DNA of 64,000 nt, from the NCBI GenBank assembly GCA_964489525.1, contig CAZAYY010000015.1, forward strand, positions 1 through 64,000, written 5' to 3'. Positions 42,330 to 50,148 of this stretch are shown one piece after another. The number at the start of each line of letters is the position of its first letter. The stretch's first letter is position 1. The notes below the pieces were generated by a model. It saw only the letters and a list, made by a program, of their open reading frames with translations. It did no database searches and was not told where the DNA came from. Made by a program: the position numbers and the translations under genes. This DNA comes from CAZAYY01 sp964489525. Its GTDB lineage: Bacteria > Chloroflexota > Anaerolineae > Anaerolineales > JABWBV01.

Positions 42330-45112
42330 TGGGCCGCCACAGATGGCAAATCTTGCAGCAGGCCGGCCTTAAAGGTGCACTCAGGCAACGAATCCACAAA
42401 AGCTTTACCGTAGGTTTTGGTCAGCACTCGCTTATCAAAAATGACCACAATACCCCGGTCATATTTCGTTCGAATCAGCCGGCCAAACCCCTGGCGAAAC
42501 GTAAGAATCGCTTCTGGTAAAGAATATTCATTGAAAGAATCTTCAAAGGTCTCCGAACGTGCAGCCACAATCGGGTCGGATGGAACGGCAAAAGGCAGTT
42601 TGACAATCGCCAACACCGAAAGCGCCTCCCCAGGGATGTCCACCCCCTCCCAAAAAGCCCGCGTTCCCATCAAAACCGCCTGCTCGGTGGATTTGAAGTT
42701 TTCGAGCAAGGTGTGGGCTGAAGCGCCTGAACCCTGTTCGTAAATCACAATCCCAGCCCGGGACAGGGCCGGGGCAATCGCCCGCGAGGTTTGCTGCAGC
42801 TGCGCATAGGATGTGAACAAAACCAGGGCTCGCCCTCCGGTGGCAATGCAAAGCTGAACCAGGCCGTCTTCAACCGCCCGTTGGTGCCCGGCCCGGTCAG
42901 ATGGGTCGGGGATATTTTTGACCATATAGACCAGTGCCTGGTTTTCATAATCAAAAGGCGAACCCAGTGCAACCGTTTCCGCTTCATATGCAAACAGCCT
43001 ATTGCGCAAATAATCGAAATCGCCATAAGTTCGAAGGGTCGCTGAGGTCAGCACCACGGAAACCTTTTCATGCCAAAGATGCTTCTGCACCAGGGGGCCA
43101 ATATGCAAGGGGGCAGACTGCAAAGAAATGCGCCGGCCATCCGAATTCACTTCTGCCCAATACACCCGGTCGGGGTCGGGTTTAAACACCAGGCCATCCA
43201 GGTTTTCCAACAGTTCGAGGAGCGAACGGTAAATACTGGTAATGTTGCTATAATCGTCTTCAATGGCTTCATGGCCAGACTCAACCAGTTCCCCAGCGGC
43301 GGTGGCAATTTGTTCGACAGAATCTGCCAACTGCTTGAGTACGCGCGATGCATCGTCCCAGATAACCTCCACCTCCAACCAGGAGGAAAGGGCGCGTGTG
43401 CCATTCACCAGGCGAACCTGCTGAGCATAGGGACCAATCTGGCGGCCCTCGCGGGCCTCGAGCAGAAAGTCATCAATCGCGGTAAAAAATGCCCGCGAAA
43501 GGTTCTGAAAATGAAAAGCCTGGTCTGTGGTGGATTGGATCATGTGGTTAAAAGCACCATACTTCTCGGGAGAAACAAGCTGGCGCACTGCGGCCAAAAG
43601 ACCACCCAAAATTCCCGCTCCTGCGCCGCCCAGGTCGCGCATAATCCGGTCTAATTCAGGCTGGGTAACCTGGAAACTCAGCGCACTGGTCACTGCGTTT
43701 TCCATGTGGTGCCCTTCGTCAATCACCAGGTAGCTGTATTCGGGCAAAACCCGGTTGCCCACGGCCAGGTCAGCCAGCAGCAGGGCATGGTTCACCACCA
43801 CCAAATGAGCGCTCTGAGCTGCCATCCGGGCTTTGTAAAAGGGGCAGCGCCCCCCCATACGCTCCTGGCAGGCGTCTGAAGTGCAGCCGTCATCGGCAGC
43901 AGAAATTTTTTCCCAAACCAGGCGCTCAACCGGCTGGTTGAGGTTCAGCTCCAACCGGTCCCCGGTGCCGCCCTGTGAAAGCCAAACCAACACCTTGGCC
44001 AGGACACGCATTTCCTCGCCCCGATCTGGGCCTGCCCGCCGCAAAATTTCAAGCCGGCGGGGGCAAAGATAATTTGAACGCCCCTTCAATACCGTGGCCC
44101 GGATTGGCAGATCGAGCGCTTCACAAATATCCGGAATATCCTTGGACATTAACTGGTCCTGCAGGTTGATGGTGTTGGTCGAAATCACCACACGTAAATC
44201 GTTTTGATAGGCAAACATGGCGGCAGGCAAAAGATAGGCCACCGATTTACCGGTGCCCGTTCCAGCCTCAATCATCAAGTGTTGGCCTTCAGAGAGCGCC
44301 CAGGCCACACTACGCAGCATGTCCACCTGTTCAGAACGATATTCAAACTGGGGAAACTGGCGAGAAAACGCCCCACCCGGCTCTAACAAAGCCGAAACCT
44401 GGTCCACATTGAGTGGTTTGGGTTCGGGGTTGGGGGGCAATGCAGGGGGAAATCGCAGTGGTTTCTCGCCAAAAAGCGGCCCCAGAGGATGGGATTGCGC
44501 TTTTCGAGCTGGAAGCCGTTCGCGCATTCGATCGCGCAACGCCATCTCGAACGCCAGGCGGCCACCCCATTCCACCCCCTCACCCAGGCGCACAATTTCT
44601 GCCAGCAAATCCAGCGGAAGGGTGAGCAGCTGCTGGTACAGGCGAGCAAACACCTGGTGGGTCACCAGGGCATCATCAAGGGCGCGGTGTGTAGCCCGCA
44701 GCGGGATTTGAAGCAATTCCGCCAGGGCACCCAGGTTATAGCGCCCGGCGCCAGGCAGTAAAACCGCCGCCATGTCATAAGTGTCCATGGAGGGCACATT
44801 TTGCAAAATCGAACGCTGGTTTAAGAAACCAAGATCAAAACGCACATTGTGGCCAATCACCACTGCATCGCCCACAAAAGACTCAAATTCAGCCGAAACC
44901 TCGGCCAGCCGCGGCGAAAAACGGACATCGTCCGTGCGAATGCCTGTCAGGCGGGTAATTTCAGGAGGAATGCTGCGCCCAGGGTTAATCAGCGTGTCGA
45001 AAGTTGCATCAACCTGGTCGCCGTGAAAACGCACAGCAGCGATTTCAATGATGGCATCCCGCACAGAATCAAGCCCCGTGGTTTCAATGTCAATGGCAAC
45101 AATAGACAGCAT
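42314..45112 (-). CDS. dinG: Exonuclease-helicase fusion, DinG type (ExoDinG)
   Basis: 932 residues. Residues 1-~170 are a DEDDh 3'-5' exonuclease (AIDIETTGLD, IGHNVRFD, HRALDDA). The rest is an XPD/DinG superfamily 2 helicase with Walker A MIEAGTGTGKSVAYLLP (~275), the four FeS-cluster Cys spread over NYLCPRR, GCTSDACQ and GGRCPF (~350-430), the DEGH box in YLVIDEGHH (~470), and motif VI QGFGRLIRTKYDRG near 880. It is likely used in DNA repair or R-loop/G4 processing. A -10 box lies 6 nt before the ATG, so the mRNA may be leaderless. Confidence 0.94.
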   Translation of the reverse strand: MLSIVAIDIETTGLDSVRDAIIEIAAVRFHGDQVDATFDTLINPGRSIPPEITRLTGIRTDDVRFSPRLAEVSAEFESFVGDAVVIGHNVRFDLGFLNQRSILQNVPSMDTYDMAAVLLPGAGRYNLGALAELLQIPLRATHRALDDALVTHQVFARLYQQLLTLPLDLLAEIVRLGEGVEWGGRLAFEMALRDRMRERLPARKAQSHPLGPLFGEKPLRFPPALPPNPEPKPLNVDQVSALLEPGGAFSRQFPQFEYRSEQVDMLRSVAWALSEGQHLMIEAGTGTGKSVAYLLPAAMFAYQNDLRVVISTNTINLQDQLMSKDIPDICEALDLPIRATVLKGRSNYLCPRRLEILRRAGPDRGEEMRVLAKVLVWLSQGGTGDRLELNLNQPVERLVWEKISAADDGCTSDACQERMGGRCPFYKARMAAQSAHLVVVNHALLLADLAVGNRVLPEYSYLVIDEGHHMENAVTSALSFQVTQPELDRIMRDLGGAGAGILGGLLAAVRQLVSPEKYGAFNHMIQSTTDQAFHFQNLSRAFFTAIDDFLLEAREGRQIGPYAQQVRLVNGTRALSSWLEVEVIWDDASRVLKQLADSVEQIATAAGELVESGHEAIEDDYSNITSIYRSLLELLENLDGLVFKPDPDRVYWAEVNSDGRRISLQSAPLHIGPLVQKHLWHEKVSVVLTSATLRTYGDFDYLRNRLFAYEAETVALGSPFDYENQALVYMVKNIPDPSDRAGHQRAVEDGLVQLCIATGGRALVLFTSYAQLQQTSRAIAPALSRAGIVIYEQGSGASAHTLLENFKSTEQAVLMGTRAFWEGVDIPGEALSVLAIVKLPFAVPSDPIVAARSETFEDSFNEYSLPEAILTFRQGFGRLIRTKYDRGIVVIFDKRVLTKTYGKAFVDSLPECTFKAGLLQDLPSVAAQWLNM

Positions 45113-45118
45113 GAAAAA

Positions 45119-45124
45119 ATTATA
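45119..45124 (-). promoter_or_regulatory. -10 box of dinG, 6 nt before the ATG
   Basis: The minus strand reads TATAAT from 45124 to 45119, followed by TTTTTC and the ATG at 45112. Transcription should start at or next to the ATG, and no Shine-Dalgarno sequence fits in between. Confidence 0.55.
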
Positions 45125-45137
45125 CCAGGATACCCGT

Positions 45138-45782
45138 TTATTCGGACGTAAGTTCTAAAAACTGGTTGGCTATCCAGGCCTGTGTGCCGTTGGGCAGGGT
45201 AACTTTTAACCAGGTAAAACCATCCAAAAACTGTTCTTCACCCGAAAGGGCCACCACCTCACCTTCCGGAACCACCACCAGAACGGCGCCACCCAGGCCA
45301 GGCACATCCCTGGCATTCGCCCCCACGCCATTGGTATTGAACACACGGGCAGTTTTCACCCCAGCCAATATCGCATCCACCTCAGGCGTGCTGGTAGATA
45401 TTGCTGGCACAGCCAGGGTAGATACAGGCAGTGTATCCAGAATTACCGGCTGGCCCACCTGGGTTTCGGCCAGGCCCTGAAACTCGGCGGCAGCTGCGAG
45501 GGTCTGCACCGGGGTTTCAGAGGGCATTGGCGAAAGTACATCCCCAACCGTTCGAGCAAAAGACCCCAAAAGCGTAAAAACCACCAGGACCATGCCAAAC
45601 ACAAACACCGCAAACAAACCTATTAAAATCTGCAAATATCGCAAGGCTACCACTCGAACAATGGGATGGTTATCGGAGAGAATTTGGGCGCGAAACTGGT
45701 CGGCTGAAAACCAGGCAAACAATGCGCCAAAAAACAAAAAGAGCATCACCCACAAAGGGTATTCTGTAATTAATTCTTGCAT
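45138..45782 (-). CDS. Membrane protein with C-terminal SH3-like domain
   Basis: About 214 residues from the ATG at 45782; a longer in-frame start at 45875 adds a doubtful segment. Two membrane helices (PLWVMLFLFFGALFAWFSA ~8-27; LQILIGLFAVFVFGMVLVVF ~50-70) precede a Thr/Ala/Pro-rich linker and a bacterial SH3-like domain (~150-214: ARVFNTNGVGANARDVPG ... WLKVTLPNGTQAWIANQFLEL). SH3b domains bind cell-wall glycans or peptides. The gene is 25 nt upstream of dinG but dinG probably has its own promoter. Confidence 0.75.
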   Translation of the reverse strand: MQELITEYPLWVMLFLFFGALFAWFSADQFRAQILSDNHPIVRVVALRYLQILIGLFAVFVFGMVLVVFTLLGSFARTVGDVLSPMPSETPVQTLAAAAEFQGLAETQVGQPVILDTLPVSTLAVPAISTSTPEVDAILAGVKTARVFNTNGVGANARDVPGLGGAVLVVVPEGEVVALSGEEQFLDGFTWLKVTLPNGTQAWIANQFLELTSE

Positions 45783-46192
45783 ATCATGCAACCGTGGTTG
45801 AAATGGTTCAAATAAGAGACTCTCATGCGCAGGAAAGCAATCGGTTGTAAATGTCTTTATAAAAGCCCAAAACAATACAAGCGATTGCTGGCGTAAATTG
45901 CCAGGAACACCCGGATATTTTCTGAAATACCTTTCGGCGATTTACTGAGCGCATTATCCATATCTAATTTCCTTGCCCAAATTTAAGTTTAACACAAAAC
46001 CCCTGGTTTACCAAACCCTCGGCGTGTCGGGCACCCTTCGGTATTTTAGGGAGCACTCATATGTTGTTATTTCATCCCATCCCCCTTCCGCCGGAAAGGG
46101 GAAATCCTTAGGGGGTCGAACCTGCGGTTCTGAATAGTTCCACCCCTTTCGCTAAACACATCCTTTATAAAGAACCTCTCAGCAAAAATGAC
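45783..46192. other. Intergenic region between divergent genes
   Basis: This holds the promoter region of the leftward SH3-like gene, without a box I can name with confidence, and one copy of the intergenic repeat at 46049-46077. A small G/C palindrome lies at 46082-46101 (CCCCTTCCGCCGGAAAGGGG). No coding sequence is seen. Confidence 0.5.
46049..46077 (+). repeat. Intergenic repeat, copy A
   Basis: A 29-nt sequence starting GGGAGCAC and containing GTTGTTATT and CATCC. It matches 46950-46978 at 25 of 29 positions, about 900 nt away. It is followed by a G/C-rich palindrome. Confidence 0.6.
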
Positions 46193-46222
46193 TTGACATT
46201 TTGGTTTTTATGACGGATGATA
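46193..46222 (+). promoter_or_regulatory. Candidate promoter of the BCAM0308-type gene
   Basis: TTGACA at 46193-46198 is a perfect -35. An 18-nt spacer leads to ATGATA (46217-46222), a weak -10; TGATAA one to two bases on is an alternative. The start would be near 46229, leaving a leader of about 125 nt. Confidence 0.45.
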
Positions 46223-46231
46223 AAAGTAAGG

Positions 46232-46327
46232 GGGTTGGCCGGCAATTCAGTGATGGCTGCAACCATCCATTGGTCAATCCCAATTCCACCAAGGGGGATT
46301 AAATCACTTAAACGGCCCTTTTTGTTT
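46232..46327 (+). promoter_or_regulatory. Structured leader with mutually exclusive helices and a terminator-like end
   Basis: GGGTTGGCC (46232-46240) can pair with GGTCAATCCC (46272-46281, one bulge), enclosing the hairpin GATGG/CCATC (46252-46267). AATCCC (46276-46281) can instead pair with GGGATT (46295-46300). AAGGG (46291-46295) can pair with CCCTT (46316-46320), followed by T-rich TTTGTTTT. The helices compete, as in attenuators and riboswitches. I recognise no known class. Confidence 0.4.
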
Positions 46328-46353
46328 TACTTACCTTAAGAAAGGAAGGGTTT

Positions 46354-46836
46354 ATGAGCAATTCACCAGTAGTACAACGAGATCGCTTGACCAAAGAAAG
46401 ACGGCAGCGGGTTGCCCGTGAAAGGCTGAATTTTCCCGACCCGACACTTTGTTCTGAGTGTGGTGTGGTGTATTCGAGCGGCCGCTGGGCATGGCGCGAA
46501 GCACCAGAAAAAACCCACAAGGCAATATGCCCGGCCTGCCAACGGATTCGCCAGCATGCACCCGCCGGGTATATTGAACTGAGCGGCCCATTTTTCAACG
46601 AAAACCGGGATGAGATTATGAACCTTGTGGCCAATGTTGAAGCGCTTCAGAAAACCAACTACCCCCTTGAACGGATGTTGGCCATTGAAGATTTATCCGA
46701 TCATACCCTCGTGACAACAACCGGGGTGCATGTTGCCCGTCGGATCGGTGAAGCACTGGCACGCGCCTACCAGGGCGAATTTTCGTTTACTTATGGAGAT
46801 GGCGAAAAGTTAATTCGCGTTTATTGGTCCCGTTAA
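46354..46836 (+). CDS. BCAM0308-type zinc-ribbon protein
   Basis: 160 residues. Two CxxC pairs, LCSECG (~33) and ICPACQRI (~62), make a zinc ribbon like that of Nmd3-type proteins. The later sections APAGYIELSG, RDEIMNLVANVE and TTTGVHVARRIGEALARAYQG match the BCAM0308 family known from stress-linked loci of Proteobacteria; the C-terminal AYQG...VYW part is the family signature. The exact role is unknown (perhaps RNA or ribosome binding, inferred from the Nmd3-like ribbon). A strong AAAGGAAGG precedes the ATG, and a structured leader and terminator frame it. Confidence 0.8.
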   Translation: MSNSPVVQRDRLTKERRQRVARERLNFPDPTLCSECGVVYSSGRWAWREAPEKTHKAICPACQRIRQHAPAGYIELSGPFFNENRDEIMNLVANVEALQKTNYPLERMLAIEDLSDHTLVTTTGVHVARRIGEALARAYQGEFSFTYGDGEKLIRVYWSR

Positions 46837-46859
46837 TTGGGGAATATCGTGCCTAAACT

Positions 46860-46897
46860 CCGGGGTGTGCTGCAAGCCTGGCCCACCCCGGGTTTTT
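46860..46897 (+). terminator. Rho-independent terminator
   Basis: CCGGGGTG (46860-46867) pairs with CACCCCGG (46884-46891), with a 16-nt loop, followed by GTTTTT. It ends the BCAM0308-type transcript. Confidence 0.75.
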
Positions 46898-46920
46898 GCA
46901 TTCATAAATTCCGCAAATTC

Positions 46921-46970
46921 TAACAACAATTGCGTGCTCCCTTTTTCGCGGGAGCACGCAATTGTTGTTA
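46921..46970. repeat. 21-bp perfect inverted repeat
   Basis: The arms run 46921-46941 and 46950-46970, start TAACAACAATTGCGTGCTCCC on the left, and are separated by TTTTTCGC. The right arm is also the left end of the element at 46950-47077. Confidence 0.92.
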
Positions 46971-47077
46971 TTGCATCCATTCCCCACCCCCTGTCACCTT
47001 TTCTACTCCCCGCCCCAAAGCCTGGGGTGGGGTTGAAGCGTGAGAACCGCCAATGCTAACAGCATTTGCACGCTCCC
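46950..47077. repeat. MITE-like element, 128 bp
   Basis: The ends are inverted copies: GGGAGCACGCAATTGTTGTTA at 46950 and its complement ending at 47077, identical at 17 of 21 positions. The core contains TCCATTCCCCACCCCC (46976-46991) and a G/C-rich palindrome (47008-47035) that is nearly the same as the palindrome at 48694. No coding content and no clear target-site duplication were found. Confidence 0.6.
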
Positions 47078-47201
47078 TTTTTCGGCAATGTAACCGCAAA
47101 TTCACAAAGATATGGTAATATTGCAGCGGTCTGGTAGATAGCCGCTGCCATTGCACCAGAATTTTTTTGCCCTTAGGGTAAAACACAAGAAAGGGAATCT
47201 C

Positions 47202-47807
47202 GTGGAAGAAAAAGAACTTGAATTTCCAAAAAGCCTGATTGGTATTATCGTATTATTGGCTGCAACCGTTCTGCTGGTGTTCTTCGCCAGCCAGGGCATC
47301 ACTTCGGATATGCTCCGGCTGCCAGACAACTCCTGGATCATCAAAGTAAATAACAGGCCGATTTCGGTGGAACAATATGAACGTGAAGCAGGAATTGAAC
47401 GGGTGAGGATGGTGTTGGCAGGTGCCGACCCCGCACAATTTAACCCGGGCAGCATCATTGATGGCATGATTACCAACAAAATCATCCAGAATGGGGCCGA
47501 TGATGCCGGACTGGTTCCCCCCCAGGAAGAAATTGATGCCGAAATCGAAGGGGTGCTTTTTTCGCTAGGCATGACCGAAGCGGATTTGGACCAAATGCTG
47601 GTCGAAAATGGCACATCCCTGGATGGGCTGCGAGAATCCATTGGCGAATTCCTGGTCCGCCTGGACTTTATTACCAATGTTCTCCTGGTAGACTATCCTG
47701 AAGAAGAATGGAACGCTCGCTTCGACGAGTGGATTGCCAACCAACAAGCCGCTGCGAACATCGAAATCAACGAAGATGTGTTAATGGAAACCTTGTTTAC
47801 ACCCTGA
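47202..47807 (+). CDS. Membrane-anchored SurA-N-like chaperone domain protein
   Basis: About 201 residues from a GTG at 47202 behind AAAGGGA; an in-frame ATG at 47151 lacks a ribosome site. One membrane helix (LIGIIVLLAATVLLVFFA, ~12-30) anchors it. The outside part matches the N-terminal domain of SurA/PrsA (WIIKVNNRPISVEQYERE ... GSIIDGMITNKIIQNGADDAGLVPPQEEID ... MTEADLDQMLVENGTSLDGLRE). There is no PpiC rotamase domain, so it would be a chaperone domain only. A terminator follows directly. Confidence 0.82.
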   Translation: MEEKELEFPKSLIGIIVLLAATVLLVFFASQGITSDMLRLPDNSWIIKVNNRPISVEQYEREAGIERVRMVLAGADPAQFNPGSIIDGMITNKIIQNGADDAGLVPPQEEIDAEIEGVLFSLGMTEADLDQMLVENGTSLDGLRESIGEFLVRLDFITNVLLVDYPEEEWNARFDEWIANQQAAANIEINEDVLMETLFTP

Positions 47808-47822
47808 TTTTCATGATGGATT

Positions 47823-47857
47823 AAAAAAGACCGGCTCAGAGGCCGGTCTTTTTTTTA
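47823..47857. terminator. Bidirectional rho-independent terminator
   Basis: GACCGGC (47829-47835), a 6-nt loop and GCCGGTC (47842-47848) are flanked by six A and eight T. It separates the convergent SurA-N-like and CBS-ACT genes. Confidence 0.95.
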
Positions 47858-47868
47858 TATTTACAAAT

Positions 47869-48504
47869 CTAGCGAATATCCAGCACCTTAAGCACAAGAG
47901 GCTCAACCACAGCCTTTACTTTTTCAAGCGGCATGTCAATCACCTTAAAGGTTGCCGAACGGTTGGTTTGATCTTCCCCGGCATATAGGCCAAACGAAAT
48001 GAAAGACCCACCGGCTTCGGCAATGGCTTTGCCTAAAATGCCCAATTCACCTTTTTGTTCTCGCATCAGTGCAGTCACCCGGACCCCGCTTTCGCGAGCA
48101 CCCATCAATTCCAAAAAGACTTTGAACAAGTCGGTTTCCGTAATAATGCCAACTACATGGCCATCGCGCATGACGGGTAAACCACCAATTTTATTATCCG
48201 CCATCACACGGGCTGCTTCCTCGATGGGGGTATTTTCGTCCACTGTGAGTACTTTTTTGGTCATTACATCCTGCACCTTAATGCGGCTGACCAGGTAATT
48301 CAACTCCCAAACGCTGAGGGAAGTCGCGGAAGACGGGGAAGCATTCAGCAAATCTTTATCAGAAACAATGCCGACCATTTTGCCATCCTGGATCACCGGA
48401 GCGCGGCGGATTTTCTCGCGCCTGAACAGGTCGAGGGCCTCCATAATGGGCATGTCGGGCTTAATCATGATTGCGGGATGGGACATTCTTTCTTTGACGA
48501 GCAT
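47869..48504 (-). CDS. CBS-pair plus ACT-like domain protein (AcuB-like)
   Basis: 211 residues. Two CBS domains (RMSHPAIMIKPDMPIMEAL ... MVGIVSDKDLL, and VQDVMTKKVLTVDENTPIEE ... VVGIITETDLFKVF, residues ~1-135) precede a C-terminal ACT-like domain (~140-211: VRVTALMREQKGELGILGKAI). Such proteins are thought to sense adenosine nucleotides or amino acids and act on partners, as proposed for AcuB. The start is an ATG at 48504 behind CAAGGAGTGATCC. It is monocistronic. Confidence 0.9.
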   Translation of the reverse strand: MLVKERMSHPAIMIKPDMPIMEALDLFRREKIRRAPVIQDGKMVGIVSDKDLLNASPSSATSLSVWELNYLVSRIKVQDVMTKKVLTVDENTPIEEAARVMADNKIGGLPVMRDGHVVGIITETDLFKVFLELMGARESGVRVTALMREQKGELGILGKAIAEAGGSFISFGLYAGEDQTNRSATFKVIDMPLEKVKAVVEPLVLKVLDIR

Positions 48505-48693
48505 GGATCACTCCTTGAAGGTTAATTAGGTCCGCCTGGCGCCAGGCTGGAGGATGAACTGAGAAACATCAACCTGGTTGTGTGGGCAACGCAACTGCAG
48601 CAACCCAAACCAGGAATTCAGATTTTCGAAAACAATTATAACGTAAAAAAATCATACCCATCCGTCAGATGACTGCCTGGGTGCGCGCAAATG

Positions 48694-48754
48694 TCCATTC
48701 CCCACCCCCAACCCCGCCCCAGGCTTTGGGGCGGGGTTGGGGGTGGGGAATGGA
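48694..48754. repeat. 28-bp perfect G/C palindrome
   Basis: The left arm is 48694-48721 (starts TCCATTCCCCACCCCCAACC), the loop GGCTT is 48722-48726, and the right arm is 48727-48754. It matches most of the core of the element at 46976-47035. There is no T-run, so it is not a standard terminator. It lies in the 280-nt spacer between the CBS-ACT gene and the M20 peptidase gene, both leftward. Confidence 0.93.
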
Positions 48755-48784
48755 ATTGGACTTATCACAGAATTTCTGGCTTTA

Positions 48785-50146
48785 TTAATACTGTGCAAAT
48801 GCCTGGATAATGCGAACGACATGCCGGGCACCTTTGAGGTAAATATCCAGGCGAATGTTTTCATTCGGAGCGTGCGCTCTTGTGCCAGGATATCCGACAC
48901 CCGAAGACGCAATCGGCAATTTAAGGTATTCGATAAAGGGATAGCTGGGTCCAGAGCCGCCAATGATTGGGGCAACCTCCATCGGCATCCCATAAACAGG
49001 CAGGGCTGTATCCATCACAAGCCTGACAAACGGATCATCCGGGTCTACTTTTGCAGGAATAGTGCCGCCAAGAAACTTAATTTCCACATCCGAAAACCCC
49101 TCAGCGTCCAGGTGGGCACGCAGCAGCTGCAGCACCTGTTCGGGGCGCTGGTCGGGCACCAGGCGAAAATCCACTTTGGCGAAGGCCTGGGCGGGCAAAA
49201 CCGTTTTCGACCCGGCCCCCTGGTAGCCCGAATTCAGGCCGCAAATGGTACAGGTCGGTTCGAACACCGCAACGCGACGCAGATCTACCCCCCGCTCCAG
49301 GCCGCGCAAGAAGTGGCCGACGCCATAACGCTGTTTTAAATCATCGGCTTCTTCGGGTAAAGCGGCCAACAGTTCCAGATCTTTCTGCGAGGGCGGGCGA
49401 ACCGGGTCGTAAAAGCCAGGGATGCGAATTTTCTCATCGGGGCCTTTAAGCGAAGCTAGCGCCCAGGTCAGCCGCCAGGCCGCATTGGGGAAAATGGAAC
49501 CTCCCAGGCCAGAGTGCGTGTCTACTGCGGCGGTTGTCACCGAAAGTTCCACGTAACAAATCCCGCGCATTCCCAGTGTCATCGAGGGCTGCTCAAGATG
49601 GTTCACCCCTCCAAACTCCCAAATGCAAGCATCCGCAGCCAAAATATCCACATGATTGCGGATGAATTCGGTCATGTGAACACTACCGATTTCTTCTTCC
49701 CCTTCAACAATAAACTTGATATTGCAAGGAAGCTCGCCTTGTTCCGCCAGGATAGCATCAATTGCAAACAGGCGGCTGGTCAGGTGGCCTTTGTCGTCAC
49801 TCACCCCGCGGGCATACAGCTTCCCATCGCGCAGGGTGGCCTCAAACGGGGGTGAATCCCACAATTCAAAAGGCTCAGCAGGCTGGACATCGTAATGATT
49901 GTAAAACAACAGGGTTTTGTCAACTTTGCCCTTGCGCTCGGCAACCACAACTGGCGCACCGCCAGAGGGTAGTACCTGAACAACAAAGCCACGTTTGCGC
50001 AACATATCGGCAGTCAGCGCTGCGCATTCTTCAAGCCCAAGGTTTTGGGCAGCAATGCTGGGCTGCGCACAGTACACCGAAAGCTCAGCAATGCTTTGAT
50101 TCAAGTTCTGCTCCAAATAAGCATCCATTTTTTGCATCGAATCCAT
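48785..50146 (-). CDS. M20-family dipeptidase/aminoacylase
   Basis: A 453-residue zinc peptidase. LLFYNHYDVQPAEP carries the first metal His and catalytic Asp (~84-86). ARGVSDDKGHLTSRLFAI (bridging Asp, ~113), FIVEGEEEIGS (catalytic Glu-Glu, ~147) and a lid domain (~190-310) follow, with late Glu/His in PIIGGSGPSYPF and RAHAPNENIRL. It resembles the M20 'dipeptidase' group that cuts unblocked dipeptides or N-acyl amino acids. The ATG at 50146 lies 2 nt after the VTT gene stop, an operon with it and probably the cyclophilin and udk genes. Confidence 0.93.
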   Translation of the reverse strand: MDSMQKMDAYLEQNLNQSIAELSVYCAQPSIAAQNLGLEECAALTADMLRKRGFVVQVLPSGGAPVVVAERKGKVDKTLLFYNHYDVQPAEPFELWDSPPFEATLRDGKLYARGVSDDKGHLTSRLFAIDAILAEQGELPCNIKFIVEGEEEIGSVHMTEFIRNHVDILAADACIWEFGGVNHLEQPSMTLGMRGICYVELSVTTAAVDTHSGLGGSIFPNAAWRLTWALASLKGPDEKIRIPGFYDPVRPPSQKDLELLAALPEEADDLKQRYGVGHFLRGLERGVDLRRVAVFEPTCTICGLNSGYQGAGSKTVLPAQAFAKVDFRLVPDQRPEQVLQLLRAHLDAEGFSDVEIKFLGGTIPAKVDPDDPFVRLVMDTALPVYGMPMEVAPIIGGSGPSYPFIEYLKLPIASSGVGYPGTRAHAPNENIRLDIYLKGARHVVRIIQAFAQY

Positions 50147-50148
50147 GT

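Larger units (their letters stand above)
46898..47201. other. Intergenic region rich in repeats
   Basis: About 300 nt between the BCAM0308-type terminator and the SurA-N-like gene. It is filled mainly by the 21-bp inverted repeat and the 128-bp MITE-like element. The last 100 nt should contain the promoter of the gene at 47202; GATATGGTAATATT at 47108 could supply a -10, but this is weak. No small gene is evident. Confidence 0.55.
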
